A stretch of 64,000 nucleotides of DNA, taken from positions 1 through 64,000 of the IMG/VR virus record IMGVR_UViG_3300046791_000499. The stretch is one strand, 5' to 3'. The notes under the pieces are model-generated. The model had not been told where the DNA came from, did not search any database, and saw nothing but the letters and a program-made list of their open reading frames with translations. Source of the DNA: a virus. The position numbers were made by a program, and so were the translations under genes. Below, piece after piece: positions 1 through 7,324 of the stretch; within the stretch, counting starts at the first letter, position 1, and each line of letters starts with the position of its first letter.

Positions 1-127
1 AAGAACTCGGCTGCCAGCCGGTCGCCGCCCATCTCGTCGACGATGATCCCGATCTCCCAACGGACCTGCTCCTGGTGAGCGTCTCGCTCGGCCCTGTTGC
101 GCAGCCATGACGGCAAGCGCTTGGTCA
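1..127. repeat. Copy 1 of exact 127-base direct repeat
   Basis: Bases 1-127 are identical to 22862-22988; base 128 (g) differs from 22989 (a). Here the sequence is coding on the minus strand within the secreted-protein gene. A maximal repeat that starts at the first base of the window and is exactly 127 long matches a common de Bruijn k-mer size. Confidence 0.97.
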
Positions 128-380
128 GTTTCGGGCGTCCGTCTGCGTGGGCTCCCGCGTAGAGCCGGTCGCACTTGTCTGGCAGATCGAGGTCGGCCTT
201 GGGCATGGGCACCACGATGGCTACCGGCGTCGAGATCGAGTGCGATGGGTAGGCGACGGACAGTTGCTCAGGCTCATCGATGATGGCCACCGGTTCCGAG
301 GGGCTGCATCCGGCGCATGCCTGCGACACCGCGATGGCCACGAGTAGTCCGACGGCGATCTTCGTGGCAAACCGATCCAT
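1..380 (-). CDS. Secreted protein, partial at window edge
   Basis: Reading leftward from ATG 380 the frame stays open to the window edge, so the C-terminus is missing. The first ~25 residues form a signal peptide (basic MDRFATK, hydrophobic core, then ACAGC, which could be a lipobox Cys). A TAGGA ribosome site lies ~8 bases before the ATG. The distal visible part is helical and rich in Arg/Glu (SWLRNRAERD, then DEMGGDRLAAEFF), faintly like the entry helix of a lytic transglycosylase, but no catalytic motif is visible. Its last 127 bases recur exactly at 22862-22988. Likely an exported or envelope-acting protein; function unproven. Confidence 0.6.
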   Translation of the reverse strand, partial: MDRFATKIAVGLLVAIAVSQACAGCSPSEPVAIIDEPEQLSVAYPSHSISTPVAIVVPMPKADLDLPDKCDRLYAGAHADGRPKLTKRLPSWLRNRAERDAHQEQVRWEIGIIVDEMGGDRLAAEF

Positions 381-391
381 GGATGGCGATC

Positions 392-613
392 CTAACATGG
401 CTGTGCCGAGTGCCTTTCGATGACGGCAAGCAGGGCCTCGCGGGATTCTTCCCTCACGAGCCACGCCGGCAGGCTGCTATTCCAGCTTCGGTTCTCCGCT
501 GGGATCTCGGCTTTGAGATCCGCTTTGAATGCCTCGTCGAACGGGCCGATCACGACCAGCCCTCCCGGCGATCGTCGAGACGGCGTTACTTTCCAGGTCT
601 GGCGCGTGTCCAT
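392..613 (-). CDS. Hypothetical protein, W-x-V module
   Basis: About 73 residues. ATG 613 is chosen because GGTAGGGG lies ~5 bases upstream; the open frame could extend to 688. The pattern of a beta strand with VVIGPFD, a helix with AFKADLK, then RSWNSSLPAWLV and a final helix resembles small Trp-rich modules found at the N-terminus of some phage SNF2-type helicases. No enzyme motif is present. It runs in the same direction as its minus-strand neighbours. Confidence 0.5.
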   Translation of the reverse strand: MDTRQTWKVTPSRRSPGGLVVIGPFDEAFKADLKAEIPAENRSWNSSLPAWLVREESREALLAVIERHSAQPC

Positions 614-760
614 CGACGCCCCTACCGCTGCCACCCTCGCCATCTTCCCGATAGACGAAGCGCTCAGCCGGCAGTTGTCCGCCACCATGCCGAGCGCCCC
701 GGGTCCATCGGATGATGGTCCGAGGTCAACTTACCAGAGTTCGTCGACTCGAACAGGTGA

Positions 761-934
761 TCACGGGATCGAGAGCACCGCGAAGGCGATCGCCCCGGCG
801 ACGAGCACGGCCATGATCGCTGCGGGAAACCGCTCTCTGGTAGAGAGCGGAACCCTTGCGACCGGCGTGGCCAGGATCGCCCACGCGAGAGCCGTGGCGA
901 GCAGGAGCACGAGCGCGCTGACGATCCACTTCAT
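761..934 (-). CDS. Small two-segment membrane protein
   Basis: About 57 residues starting MKWIVSALVLLL, with two hydrophobic segments (residues ~3-21 and ~38-55) separated by a short basic loop. ATG 934 is supported by a promoter-like element whose -35-like block starts exactly 34 bases upstream. No family recognised; the size and topology suit a phage inner-membrane accessory protein. Confidence 0.55.
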   Translation of the reverse strand: MKWIVSALVLLLATALAWAILATPVARVPLSTRERFPAAIMAVLVAGAIAFAVLSIP

Positions 935-942
935 GCTGCGGG

Positions 943-968
943 AACCGCAGCGGAGCCGGGTGCATTGC
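943..968 (-). promoter_or_regulatory. Candidate leaderless promoter P1
   Basis: Minus strand: GCAATG-N16-GGTT, then 8 bases to ATG 934 (34 from first base). One mismatch from the common -35-like block. Back to back with P2. Confidence 0.6.
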
Positions 969-975
969 CTGCGTG

Positions 976-1001
976 GGAATGCCGGTCCGAACGCTGGGGT
1001 C
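976..1001 (+). promoter_or_regulatory. Candidate promoter P2
   Basis: GGAATG-N16-GGTC. An ATG follows 35 bases from the first G (1011), opening a six-codon micro-ORF; the next real gene starts at 1028 with GAGGTC as ribosome site. Confidence 0.75.
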
Positions 1002-1010
1002 GAGCCCGTC

Positions 1011-1031
1011 ATGCGCCGAGGTCCGCCATGA
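1011..1031 (+). CDS. Six-codon micro-ORF (possible leader peptide)
   Basis: ATG 1011 sits where the start codon of a leaderless transcript from P2 is expected. It encodes MRRGPP and its TGA overlaps the ATG of the next gene as ATGA. Translational coupling or a leader peptide is possible; chance cannot be excluded. Confidence 0.3.
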   Translation: MRRGPP

Positions 1032-1222
1032 GGTTCGAGTACGAGTCGTCAACCAAATCAGCCAACGCCCGACCTGATCCAGCCACGATCGCGGCGATGC
1101 AGGAACTTGACGGAATCGGGTCCATCGCCGAACTCATGCGTGCCAAGGGCTATCTCTCGGCGGCCGAGGCCCATCGTCTCTCTGGCGATGACCGACCGCC
1201 GCGGAGGCGAGCATCATGGTGA
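1028..1222 (+). CDS. Hypothetical protein
   Basis: 64 residues; a charged N-terminus then a helical core (AAMQELDGIGSIAELMRAKGY). GAGGTC precedes the ATG by six bases. The stop is buried in ATGGTGA, so the regulator gene at 1216 starts inside it, making the two an operon expressed from P2. No family recognised. Confidence 0.55.
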   Translation: MRFEYESSTKSANARPDPATIAAMQELDGIGSIAELMRAKGYLSAAEAHRLSGDDRPPRRRASW

Positions 1223-1572
1223 GCGACACCTACGTCCACATCCAGGTTGATGACGACTCCGACTTCGCGCGGATCAAGGCCGTGCTCGAGGCCGTTGGCT
1301 ATACGGTGATCCGCGAGTTCACGGACAGCAAGTCTGCGCTGGCTCGGGCAGTGACTCGGCTCGCGCAGCAGCACGCGCTCACGCCGAACGAGCAGAGCGT
1401 GCTCAAGCTCGTGTTCGACGGCGAGGCGAACGACCAGATCAGCAAGACGCTCGGGCTGACCCGCGCGACCGTGAAGTGGCACATGCACAACATCTTCGCC
1501 AAGACCGACACGGCGACGCGCGAGGACTTGCTCCGGCTCGCGCTGCGGCTGCCGAGGCCAGCGACTGAGTGA
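1216..1572 (+). CDS. LuxR/GerE-type HTH transcription regulator
   Basis: 118 residues. Residues ~54-112 form a GerE-type helix-turn-helix: LTPNEQSVLKLVFDGEAND, then ISKTLGLTRATVKWHMHNI, matching the conserved LT..E..vL.l...G..n..IA..L..s..TVk.H...I pattern. The N-terminal ~50 residues form a small alpha/beta region without a phosphoacceptor receiver pattern. It lacks sigma region 2, so it is not a sigma factor, but it could modulate the widespread GGAATG/GGTC promoters. GGAGG precedes the ATG. Confidence 0.85.
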   Translation: MVSDTYVHIQVDDDSDFARIKAVLEAVGYTVIREFTDSKSALARAVTRLAQQHALTPNEQSVLKLVFDGEANDQISKTLGLTRATVKWHMHNIFAKTDTATREDLLRLALRLPRPATE

Positions 1573-1596
1573 CCCAGACAGCCCGGATATCGAAGG

Positions 1597-1628
1597 CGGA
1601 GGCCAGCGCACGACCGCGCCAGCCTCCG
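1597..1628. terminator. Inverted repeat between convergent genes
   Basis: CGGAGGC (1597-1603) pairs with GCCTCCG (1622-1628) around an 18-base loop, in the gap between the regulator gene and the convergent lipoprotein gene. No U-tract on either side, so at best a weak or factor-dependent bidirectional terminator. Confidence 0.4.
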
Positions 1629-1636
1629 AGGATCCG

Positions 1637-2812
1637 CTAGTCGGAGAGGTCGCCGTCGAACTCGATCGACACCGCGAACGTCGTGGTCGTGCTGTCGGCG
1701 TGTTCGACAACGAGCGTGAGTTCGCCTCCGGCCAGCAACTCGAGGCCATCGGTCCGCGGCATTCGGAGACGATCGCCATCGGTCAACCCGAGCCAATCGC
1801 AGAGCGCATCGGGCCCGCAGTAGGTGAGTTCACCCATCCCGATGTCGAACCGCTGGTCGTCGTTCCAGGCGGCCGGCACGAGCGAGAGCAGGAACGATGG
1901 GGTGATCCGAACACCGACCACGCCGCGCGGGCGCGCCGTCACCTCGATTCCTTCCTCCCAGGCGGAGAGGCCATAGACGATCGGGCCCTCGGGCGCGACG
2001 CCGTTGGCATCGCCTTCACCGAGATCCCACGTACAGATCGTCGGCTTCGGGATCGACAGCAAGCCGCCACTTCCGCGCCATCCAGCTTCACAGACGGCGC
2101 CCGGCTGGCATTGATCGTCGTCGCCATCGGGACACTTGCATGTCCAGTTGTTGCCCGGGAAGTGCGACCACGGGTCGTCCGCCATCCAGATCTGCACGTG
2201 GCCTTCGGCGCAATGCCAGTCCGCGGGGGCGACGTCGTTCGGGTTGCACGTCACGTCGTCGTCGAACTTGGAGAACGGATCCTCGCCCTCGTTTCGCCAC
2301 GCGCCCATGAGCGCAGGACTCGACGCGCTTTGACACGTCGGCCATGTGTCCTCGCCCGATATCTGGTCAACCCCGCCCTCGAGGTCGCAGGCCACACAGC
2401 GGTTGTCCATCCAGTCGAAGGCCGGCGAACCATTCCAGTTCAGGCCACAAGCGTAGTACGGGTACTCGTACTCGCTGTCGAGAAACTGACCGTTGGCTCC
2501 GCACGCTGACTCGTCGCGTTCGATTTCAACGAGCCCGCCAGGCGTGGCGATGTTGTCCTTCACGCTCTGCCATGAAATCCCGTCGAACGCGTAGCGGTGA
2601 TCTTCCGCTGCAACGGTGACCAGGATGCCGGGGTCATCGCCTGACTCGCCCCCTTCATCGGGGCACGGCGACATGTTGCATTGCTGGCAGTTGGCCGCGA
2701 CCTTGGGATCCTGCTGCAACGGGTTGTTTTGACCGCATGGATCAATCGGGTTGGACAAGAAACACCCGCCGGTGAGGGCGGCTGCGAGGATAGGGACGAT
2801 GCGTTTTTGCAT
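1637..2812 (-). CDS. Cys-rich secreted lipoprotein
   Basis: 391 residues from ATG 2812 (the frame is open further upstream, but this Met begins a signal peptide). Basic MQKR, hydrophobic stretch and LTGGC lipobox predict lipidation at Cys17. The mature part has many Cys in pairs such as CQQC, CVAC and CKCPDG and acidic stretches (PDEGGESGDDPG), a style common in secreted proteins of Myxococcota. No catalytic motif. It lies between a regulator and folE2 on the opposite strand; it could be a host-derived or host-surface gene. Function unknown. Confidence 0.75.
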   Translation of the reverse strand: MQKRIVPILAAALTGGCFLSNPIDPCGQNNPLQQDPKVAANCQQCNMSPCPDEGGESGDDPGILVTVAAEDHRYAFDGISWQSVKDNIATPGGLVEIERDESACGANGQFLDSEYEYPYYACGLNWNGSPAFDWMDNRCVACDLEGGVDQISGEDTWPTCQSASSPALMGAWRNEGEDPFSKFDDDVTCNPNDVAPADWHCAEGHVQIWMADDPWSHFPGNNWTCKCPDGDDDQCQPGAVCEAGWRGSGGLLSIPKPTICTWDLGEGDANGVAPEGPIVYGLSAWEEGIEVTARPRGVVGVRITPSFLLSLVPAAWNDDQRFDIGMGELTYCGPDALCDWLGLTDGDRLRMPRTDGLELLAGGELTLVVEHADSTTTTFAVSIEFDGDLSD

Positions 2813-2885
2813 GCTCGAACTGTGATCGGGTGGCATGCGTGGATCGGCACCCATGCGTGCGGACCGTCACGCTGCCATGATGCCG

Positions 2886-2911
2886 GGAATGAGCTGATGC
2901 CCGGCCCGGTC
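2886..2911 (+). promoter_or_regulatory. Candidate leaderless promoter P3 (folE2)
   Basis: GGAATG-N16-GGTC, eight bases to GTG 2920 (34 from first G). It supports GTG as the folE2 start. GCCGGG (2882-2887) and CCCGGC (2900-2905) can pair across it. Confidence 0.8.
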
Positions 2912-2919
2912 ATCCTCCC

Positions 2920-3666
2920 GTGATCGAAGACGTCCAAGCTACCCGCGATGACCGTGAGATCCCCCTCGACCGCGCTGGGGTCTCTGGCCTCCGTCACCCG
3001 ATCACCGTGCTCGACTGGGCCTCGGGCCTGACCCAAGACACCGTTGGCGTGTTCACGGTGTCGGTGTCGCTTCCGTGCGAGCAAAAAGGCACGCACATGA
3101 GCCGCTTCGTCGAGGTGCTCAACGATCACCACGGCGAGGTCACCATGCGGACGATCCCGGTGATCCTGCACGATCTGCGCAAGCGGCTGTACGCAAACCG
3201 CGTGGCACTCGAAGTGACGTTCCCCTACTTCATGGATCGCATCGCCCCGGTCAGCGGCGCGGCGGCGCTCATGGACTACGAGACCACGTTCACCGGTGCG
3301 ACGGACGGGACCTGCGATGACTTCGTGCTACGCGTGAAGGTCCCGGTCACGAGCTTGTGCCCGTGCAGCAAGGCCATCTCCGAGCGTGGCGCCCACAATC
3401 AGCGCGGCTACATCGCCATCTCGGTCCGCTCGGTCGTCACGCTTCCGCCCGTCAACCCGGCGCTGATCTGGATCGAGGAACTCGTGGAGTACGCCGAGCG
3501 ATCCGCCTCGGCTCCCGTCTACCCGCTGCTCAAGCGCGTCGACGAGAAGTTCGTCACCGAGCAGGCGTACGACAACCCCGTCTTCGTCGAGGACATGGTG
3601 CGCAACACCGCTCGGCGATTGATGGATGATCCGCGCGTTGCCTGGTTCGAGGTCCACGCCGAGAAG
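2920..3666 (+). pseudogene. folE2: GTP cyclohydrolase FolE2 (GCYH-IB), 5' part
   Basis: FolE2 converts GTP to dihydroneopterin triphosphate, the first step to 7-deazaguanines. Family marks: the N-terminal DVQATRDDREIPLDRAGV and the metal/active-site stretch VPVTSLCPCSKAIS followed by GAHNQRG. The protein reads normally to FEVHAE (3663). It should then continue IESIHNHSAF, but the frame runs into the 3' half of dpdA, read out of frame to 4005. The missing end lies at 22779-22862 inside tnpB. Unless the join is an assembly error, the product has lost its conserved C-terminus. Confidence 0.9.
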
Positions 3667-3668
3667 AT

Positions 3669-5054
3669 GACCAACTGCTCCGAGTACTGCGCGCGGTGGA
3701 CTCGGTTCGGCTGCCGTCGACCAGGCTGCATCTGCTCGGCGTCACGAGGCCAGGCAACTACGGCGAGTACGTCGCGCGCGGCGTGGCCTCGATCGACTCG
3801 ACGTCTTCGCTGCGCCGGTCGTGGATGGATCGCAAGGCCAACTACTTCTACGGCGGCACCAGCTATTGCGCGCTTCGGATCCCACCGGCGAATTCGAAGC
3901 GGGTCCACGGGCGCATCGGCTCGGGCGAGATCAACGGCGACTCCGCCCGCGTGCTCGAGGAGGCCGCGCTCGCGGCCGTCGCCGCGTTCGACCGCGAGGA
4001 AATGAGCGCCGCCGAGACGCTCGACGTCTTGCTCGCCTACCAGGCCATCCACAGTCCTGACGATGACCGCCGATCCGACTATGCACGCACGCTGAGCGCC
4101 AAGCCTTGGGCCCGGTGCAAGTGCCGGATCTGCGCGCGGCTCGGACACCACGTGATCCTGCTCCGGGGTGCCGAGCGCAACCGGCTCCGCGGCTTTCACA
4201 ACGTAGGCAGGTTCTACGGATCGATGCTGCGCGAGCTGGGCGAGCCGACCCTCGTGCTCGTCGGCTGCGGCGAGGCCAAGCGCAAAGACGCGGGCCCGGC
4301 CAAGGACATCTACACCGGCTCGCTCTACCGCGCGCACACCAAGTTCGCAAACCGGTACCGCGCGCCGGTTCGGATTTTGTCCGCATTGCACGGCGTGCTC
4401 GATCCCGCCAAGGTGATCGAGCCCTACAACAAGGTCGTGCCGAAGCATGGGCCCGAGCGCAGCGCGTGGGGATCGATGATCACCGAGCAGCTCGCCGAGA
4501 TCGTCGAGCCCGGCTCCACGGTCGTGGCCCTCGCGGGAGAGCGGTACCTCGGGTGGATTGGCGACGCCACCGGGCTCACGGTCGAGCAGCCGCTCGCGGG
4601 GATGACCACCGGCAAGAGGCTCGAGTACGTGGCCGGCCAGCCAGCCGAGGAGGCGCGGCCGGTTCGGTCCGGCGCCCCGATCGCGTGGGACTTCTTTTGG
4701 ACCACGTACCGCAGCAGCCTGCGCGGTGAAGCGATCGCGGAGTACTGGACCCGTAACCCCAGCCACACGGCTCGGCTCGATCTTCCCAGCGACACCCCAC
4801 TTCACGAGGCGATCGCAGCCGCGCGCGATGCCGGCCTGTTCGGCAAGGGCTCTCCGCGAACCGGGGTGTTCGAGATCCAGAACGACCTCGGGATCTACTG
4901 GGCCCCGGCCGGGTTCCTCAACATCGGGCTCGCACGGCCTGACCGGGTTCGGTTCATCTCCTGGGATGACGCCGAGCAGGCCGAGGGCAGGGGCGAAGAT
5001 CATCTCTCCAACCCGGGCCTCGGCGTCACGGTGGCGGAGATGGTTGCAGCATGA
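3669..5054 (+). pseudogene. dpdA: DpdA-like 7-deazaguanine transglycosylase, 3' part, fused to YaaA/DUF6884-like domain
   Basis: DpdA proteins are TGT-related enzymes that exchange guanine in DNA for a 7-deazaguanine. In the native frame from 3669 (DQLLRVLRAV) the second half of the TGT barrel is present: HLLGVTR, the nucleophile motif VASIDSTSSLRRSW (equivalent to the TGT Asp), then the zinc site CKCRIC with a His in RLRGFHN. A second domain follows (~residue 160 on: LVGCGEAKRK, ALHGVLDP), like YaaA/DUF6884. The first half of the barrel is absent here and lies at 22989-23582. As it stands only GTG 3696 could start translation, giving a truncated enzyme. The stop overlaps the next ATG. Confidence 0.88.
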
Positions 5055-5593
5055 GTTGGTGCTGGTGCCGATACTGCCAGGCAGGCGTGGTTCCGGGCCC
5101 GCTTTGGAAGTGCTCGGAATGCGGCTGCGATCTGGCCGAGACCCACACGGACATCGACGATCTCGAGGTTCCCGATCTCCCTCGAGCGCCGGCCGACTCC
5201 GCATCGATCCGCCACCGCCGGACCCAGAATCCGGTTCGACCTTTCGAGCAGCGGCCACGGCCAGCCACGAACGTGAGCTGTGATCTCCGAGTGCCTGGCG
5301 CTCGCGAAGCTCACCGATGCGCCTCCGCTGCTCGATCGACTTGTCCTTCGCGCGGATCTGCTCGGTGGATAGAGGCCACCCGATTGCGCGCCGAACTGGC
5401 CGGCCTCGCAGGTTCCACCGCCAGAGCCGGAGCAGCCAGCCCAGCCGAACCCATGTCGAACGCGGCCTCCGTTCAACTCGTCTCGCTGCTATCCGCGAAA
5501 CTCCGCGCCCGTAGCATAACGGTGGGGCGCCTGGACGCCACGGATACCGGCGAAGATCCGCCGGCACCCGCCCCACGCGAGCGGTTGGACTGA
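5051..5593 (+). CDS. Zinc-ribbon hypothetical protein
   Basis: 180 residues, ATGA-coupled to dpdA. Residues 4-27 contain CWCRYC and CSECGC, a probable zinc ribbon. After residue ~55 codon third positions lose their GC bias while the minus strand at ~5210-5450 reads as a plausible charged coiled coil, so the 3' half may be non-coding, frameshifted or overlapped by an antisense gene. Only the first ~55 residues are well supported. Confidence 0.5.
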   Translation: MSWCWCRYCQAGVVPGPLWKCSECGCDLAETHTDIDDLEVPDLPRAPADSASIRHRRTQNPVRPFEQRPRPATNVSCDLRVPGAREAHRCASAARSTCPSRGSARWIEATRLRAELAGLAGSTARAGAASPAEPMSNAASVQLVSLLSAKLRARSITVGRLDATDTGEDPPAPAPRERLD

Positions 5594-5595
5594 CG

Positions 5596-5621
5596 GGAAT
5601 CTCGGGCTCGCCAGCGAGGTA
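5596..5621 (+). promoter_or_regulatory. Candidate leaderless promoter P4
   Basis: GGAATC-N16-GGTA, eight bases to ATG 5630 (34 from first G); the start of the long plus-strand operon. Confidence 0.75.
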
Positions 5622-5629
5622 GGCCAACC

Positions 5630-5905
5630 ATGTCCATCGAAGATGTTCGCACGCGGCTCTCCAGGCGTGCTCCCGAAGACGGCGCGGCCCTGCTCATGCA
5701 CCACGCCACCAACATGATCCACGAGAGCAGCCGCTTGATCGGTGTCGCGCTTGCCCGCGAATCCGGCCATGTCTTCAACCGTGACCGGGTCTACGAGGCT
5801 GGCAGTCGCGAGGCCAAGTTGATGGCGCTGCAGGTCAAGGCCCGAGAGGTCGAGCAGGCTGCCGACGAACTCCAAGGCTTGCTCTCACCACAGGATGACG
5901 ACTAG
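5630..5905 (+). CDS. Hypothetical helical protein
   Basis: 91 residues, almost entirely alpha-helical, with heptad-like spacing towards the end (REVEQAADELQGLLS). Start fixed by P4. Two bases separate it from the nucleotidyltransferase gene, so they are co-transcribed. No known family. Confidence 0.7.
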   Translation: MSIEDVRTRLSRRAPEDGAALLMHHATNMIHESSRLIGVALARESGHVFNRDRVYEAGSREAKLMALQVKAREVEQAADELQGLLSPQDDD

Positions 5906-5907
5906 CC

Positions 5908-6732
5908 ATGGACACCAAAGACAGCGACGCAGACTCCGCCCTATGCCACCAACGCATCGGTCGTTCCCTCCGGCAGATGGACCAGCGCGACAAACTCGGA
6001 TGGCTGCTGACCGAGCAGGCCAATGTCGCCGTGCTCCGAAAGGCGTTGCACGATCTCATCCATGATGACTCCGGCCGGATCAGCAACGATGAGCACGCCC
6101 GCGCTCTCGCTATCTCGGCGACTCTCCAGCGTGCGACCGATTCGGCCGAGAAGATCGTTGTGTTCGGCGGCACCTTCGACCCACCGCACAACGGTCACAT
6201 CGCGTCCGTCGATGCCCTTCGCGCTATCGGTCATCGCGTCGTGGTTGTCACGAGCGCCGGCCATGAGGGCAAGCCTGGCAGCGCCGCGACCTATCAATGG
6301 CGAAAGCATCTCGCCGGGCTTGCCTTCGGCGACTGCCACGATCCGATCGAGGATCACATTGATGTATCCGATCCGCGACGCGCCTTGCTCGTGCTACGTC
6401 GTGTCCGTCAGCAGAACCCACACGCCGAGATCCTCTTCGCCGTCGGGCCCGACATCGACCCAAGGGCTTGGACCGGGTACGAACAGATCATCGGCGACGG
6501 CTTCGACTTCCTGGTCGTGCCCGAGTACGGCACTGGATTGCACAGCACGAACGTCCGCGAGCATGTCGCCACCGGCAACTTCGACGCGCTGACGGGCATG
6601 GTCCCGCCAGCCGTGGTCGAGGCCATGGCCGCGTTGCACGACCAGCCGTTTGCGCACGTGCCGTCCTTCTCGGTGATCGAGCCGGCTCAGCGCCGCGCCG
6701 GCTGGACCGACCATGGGATCGAGTGGCCGTGA
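5908..6732 (+). CDS. Nicotinate/nicotinamide mononucleotide adenylyltransferase-like protein
   Basis: 274 residues. Residues ~80-90 carry GGTFDPPHNGH, the HxGH nucleotidyltransferase motif of NadD/NMNAT enzymes, which join ATP to NMN or NaMN to make NAD. The C-terminal motif corresponding to the family's ISSTxxR is HSTNVR. An extra N-terminal helical domain of ~80 residues is unusual. Phages use such genes to rebuild NAD consumed by host defences or to feed NAD-dependent enzymes; which applies here is unknown. GTGA-coupled to the next gene. Confidence 0.85.
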   Translation: MDTKDSDADSALCHQRIGRSLRQMDQRDKLGWLLTEQANVAVLRKALHDLIHDDSGRISNDEHARALAISATLQRATDSAEKIVVFGGTFDPPHNGHIASVDALRAIGHRVVVVTSAGHEGKPGSAATYQWRKHLAGLAFGDCHDPIEDHIDVSDPRRALLVLRRVRQQNPHAEILFAVGPDIDPRAWTGYEQIIGDGFDFLVVPEYGTGLHSTNVREHVATGNFDALTGMVPPAVVEAMAALHDQPFAHVPSFSVIEPAQRRAGWTDHGIEWP

Positions 6733-7007
6733 CCGAGCGCCGCATCTCGCAGATGGCTCCGCTCGAGGCAGCCATACGCCCCGAGGTCACGCCGCGAGCC
6801 CAGTACACGGGGTTCCCTGGCATGCTCACCATGCGAGCGGTGGTGAACAACCGCGAGCGCGGCCGCTGGTCCCTCAGCGTCGACACGGCTGCCCCGATCG
6901 CCGACTGGCTCGAGTCGACGGGCCATCCTTCCGCTCCAGAATTCCGCGCAGCCTGGCAACGTGCCTCGCTGCTTCCCGTGAACGAAACACCAGCGAGTGC
7001 AACATGA
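6729..7007 (+). CDS. Hypothetical protein
   Basis: 92 residues from GTG 6729, overlapping the upstream stop as GTGA and the next start as ATGA. Mixed alpha/beta composition, no motif recognised. Confidence 0.6.
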   Translation: MTERRISQMAPLEAAIRPEVTPRAQYTGFPGMLTMRAVVNNRERGRWSLSVDTAAPIADWLESTGHPSAPEFRAAWQRASLLPVNETPASAT

Positions 7008-7324
7008 ACATCATGATCGATGAACCCATCCCTCAAACCACCCGCGACGCCTTCGACCCCTACGCCTTCGTCGGCTGGCTCTACACCTGTGTGACCTGGC
7101 AAGACGACGGCCCGCCCGATGAACACGACGGCAGCAGCCCGTGCATCATCGCGCTCGGGGCCACGCAGCTCGGCTGGCGGTTCGATGCCGCCTGCCGCGT
7201 TGGCTGGCGCCTGCTCTTGGAGAACGAAGACGCGGGCCAATGGGCTCGGACGTTCCTCCTCCCGCAGTGCAACAAGTTCATCACCGGGTGTCTGCTCGGC
7301 GAGACGCGGTCGCGGGCCCTGTGA
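7004..7324 (+). CDS. Hypothetical protein
   Basis: 106 residues, acidic N-terminus (DEPIPQTTRDAFDPYAFV) and Trp-rich middle. ATGA and GTGA overlaps on both sides tie it to the helicase gene. No family recognised. Confidence 0.6.
   Translation: MNIMIDEPIPQTTRDAFDPYAFVGWLYTCVTWQDDGPPDEHDGSSPCIIALGATQLGWRFDAACRVGWRLLLENEDAGQWARTFLLPQCNKFITGCLLGETRSRAL

Noticed and set aside
1216-1572. Sigma factor for the GGAATG/GGTC promoters
   Set aside because: It has only a GerE/LuxR-type helix-turn-helix, with no region 2 for -10 recognition; a regulator role is possible, a sigma role is not supported.
3667-4005. C-terminal extension of FolE2 to 4005
   Set aside because: The residues after AEK are the dpdA sequence read in the wrong frame; the true FolE2 end is at 22779-22862.
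3519-5627. 702-residue minus-strand open frame
   Set aside because: Long only because of high GC; it is antisense to FolE2/DpdA, whose motifs are clear. Only the short part near 5.2-5.45 kb has any coding character.
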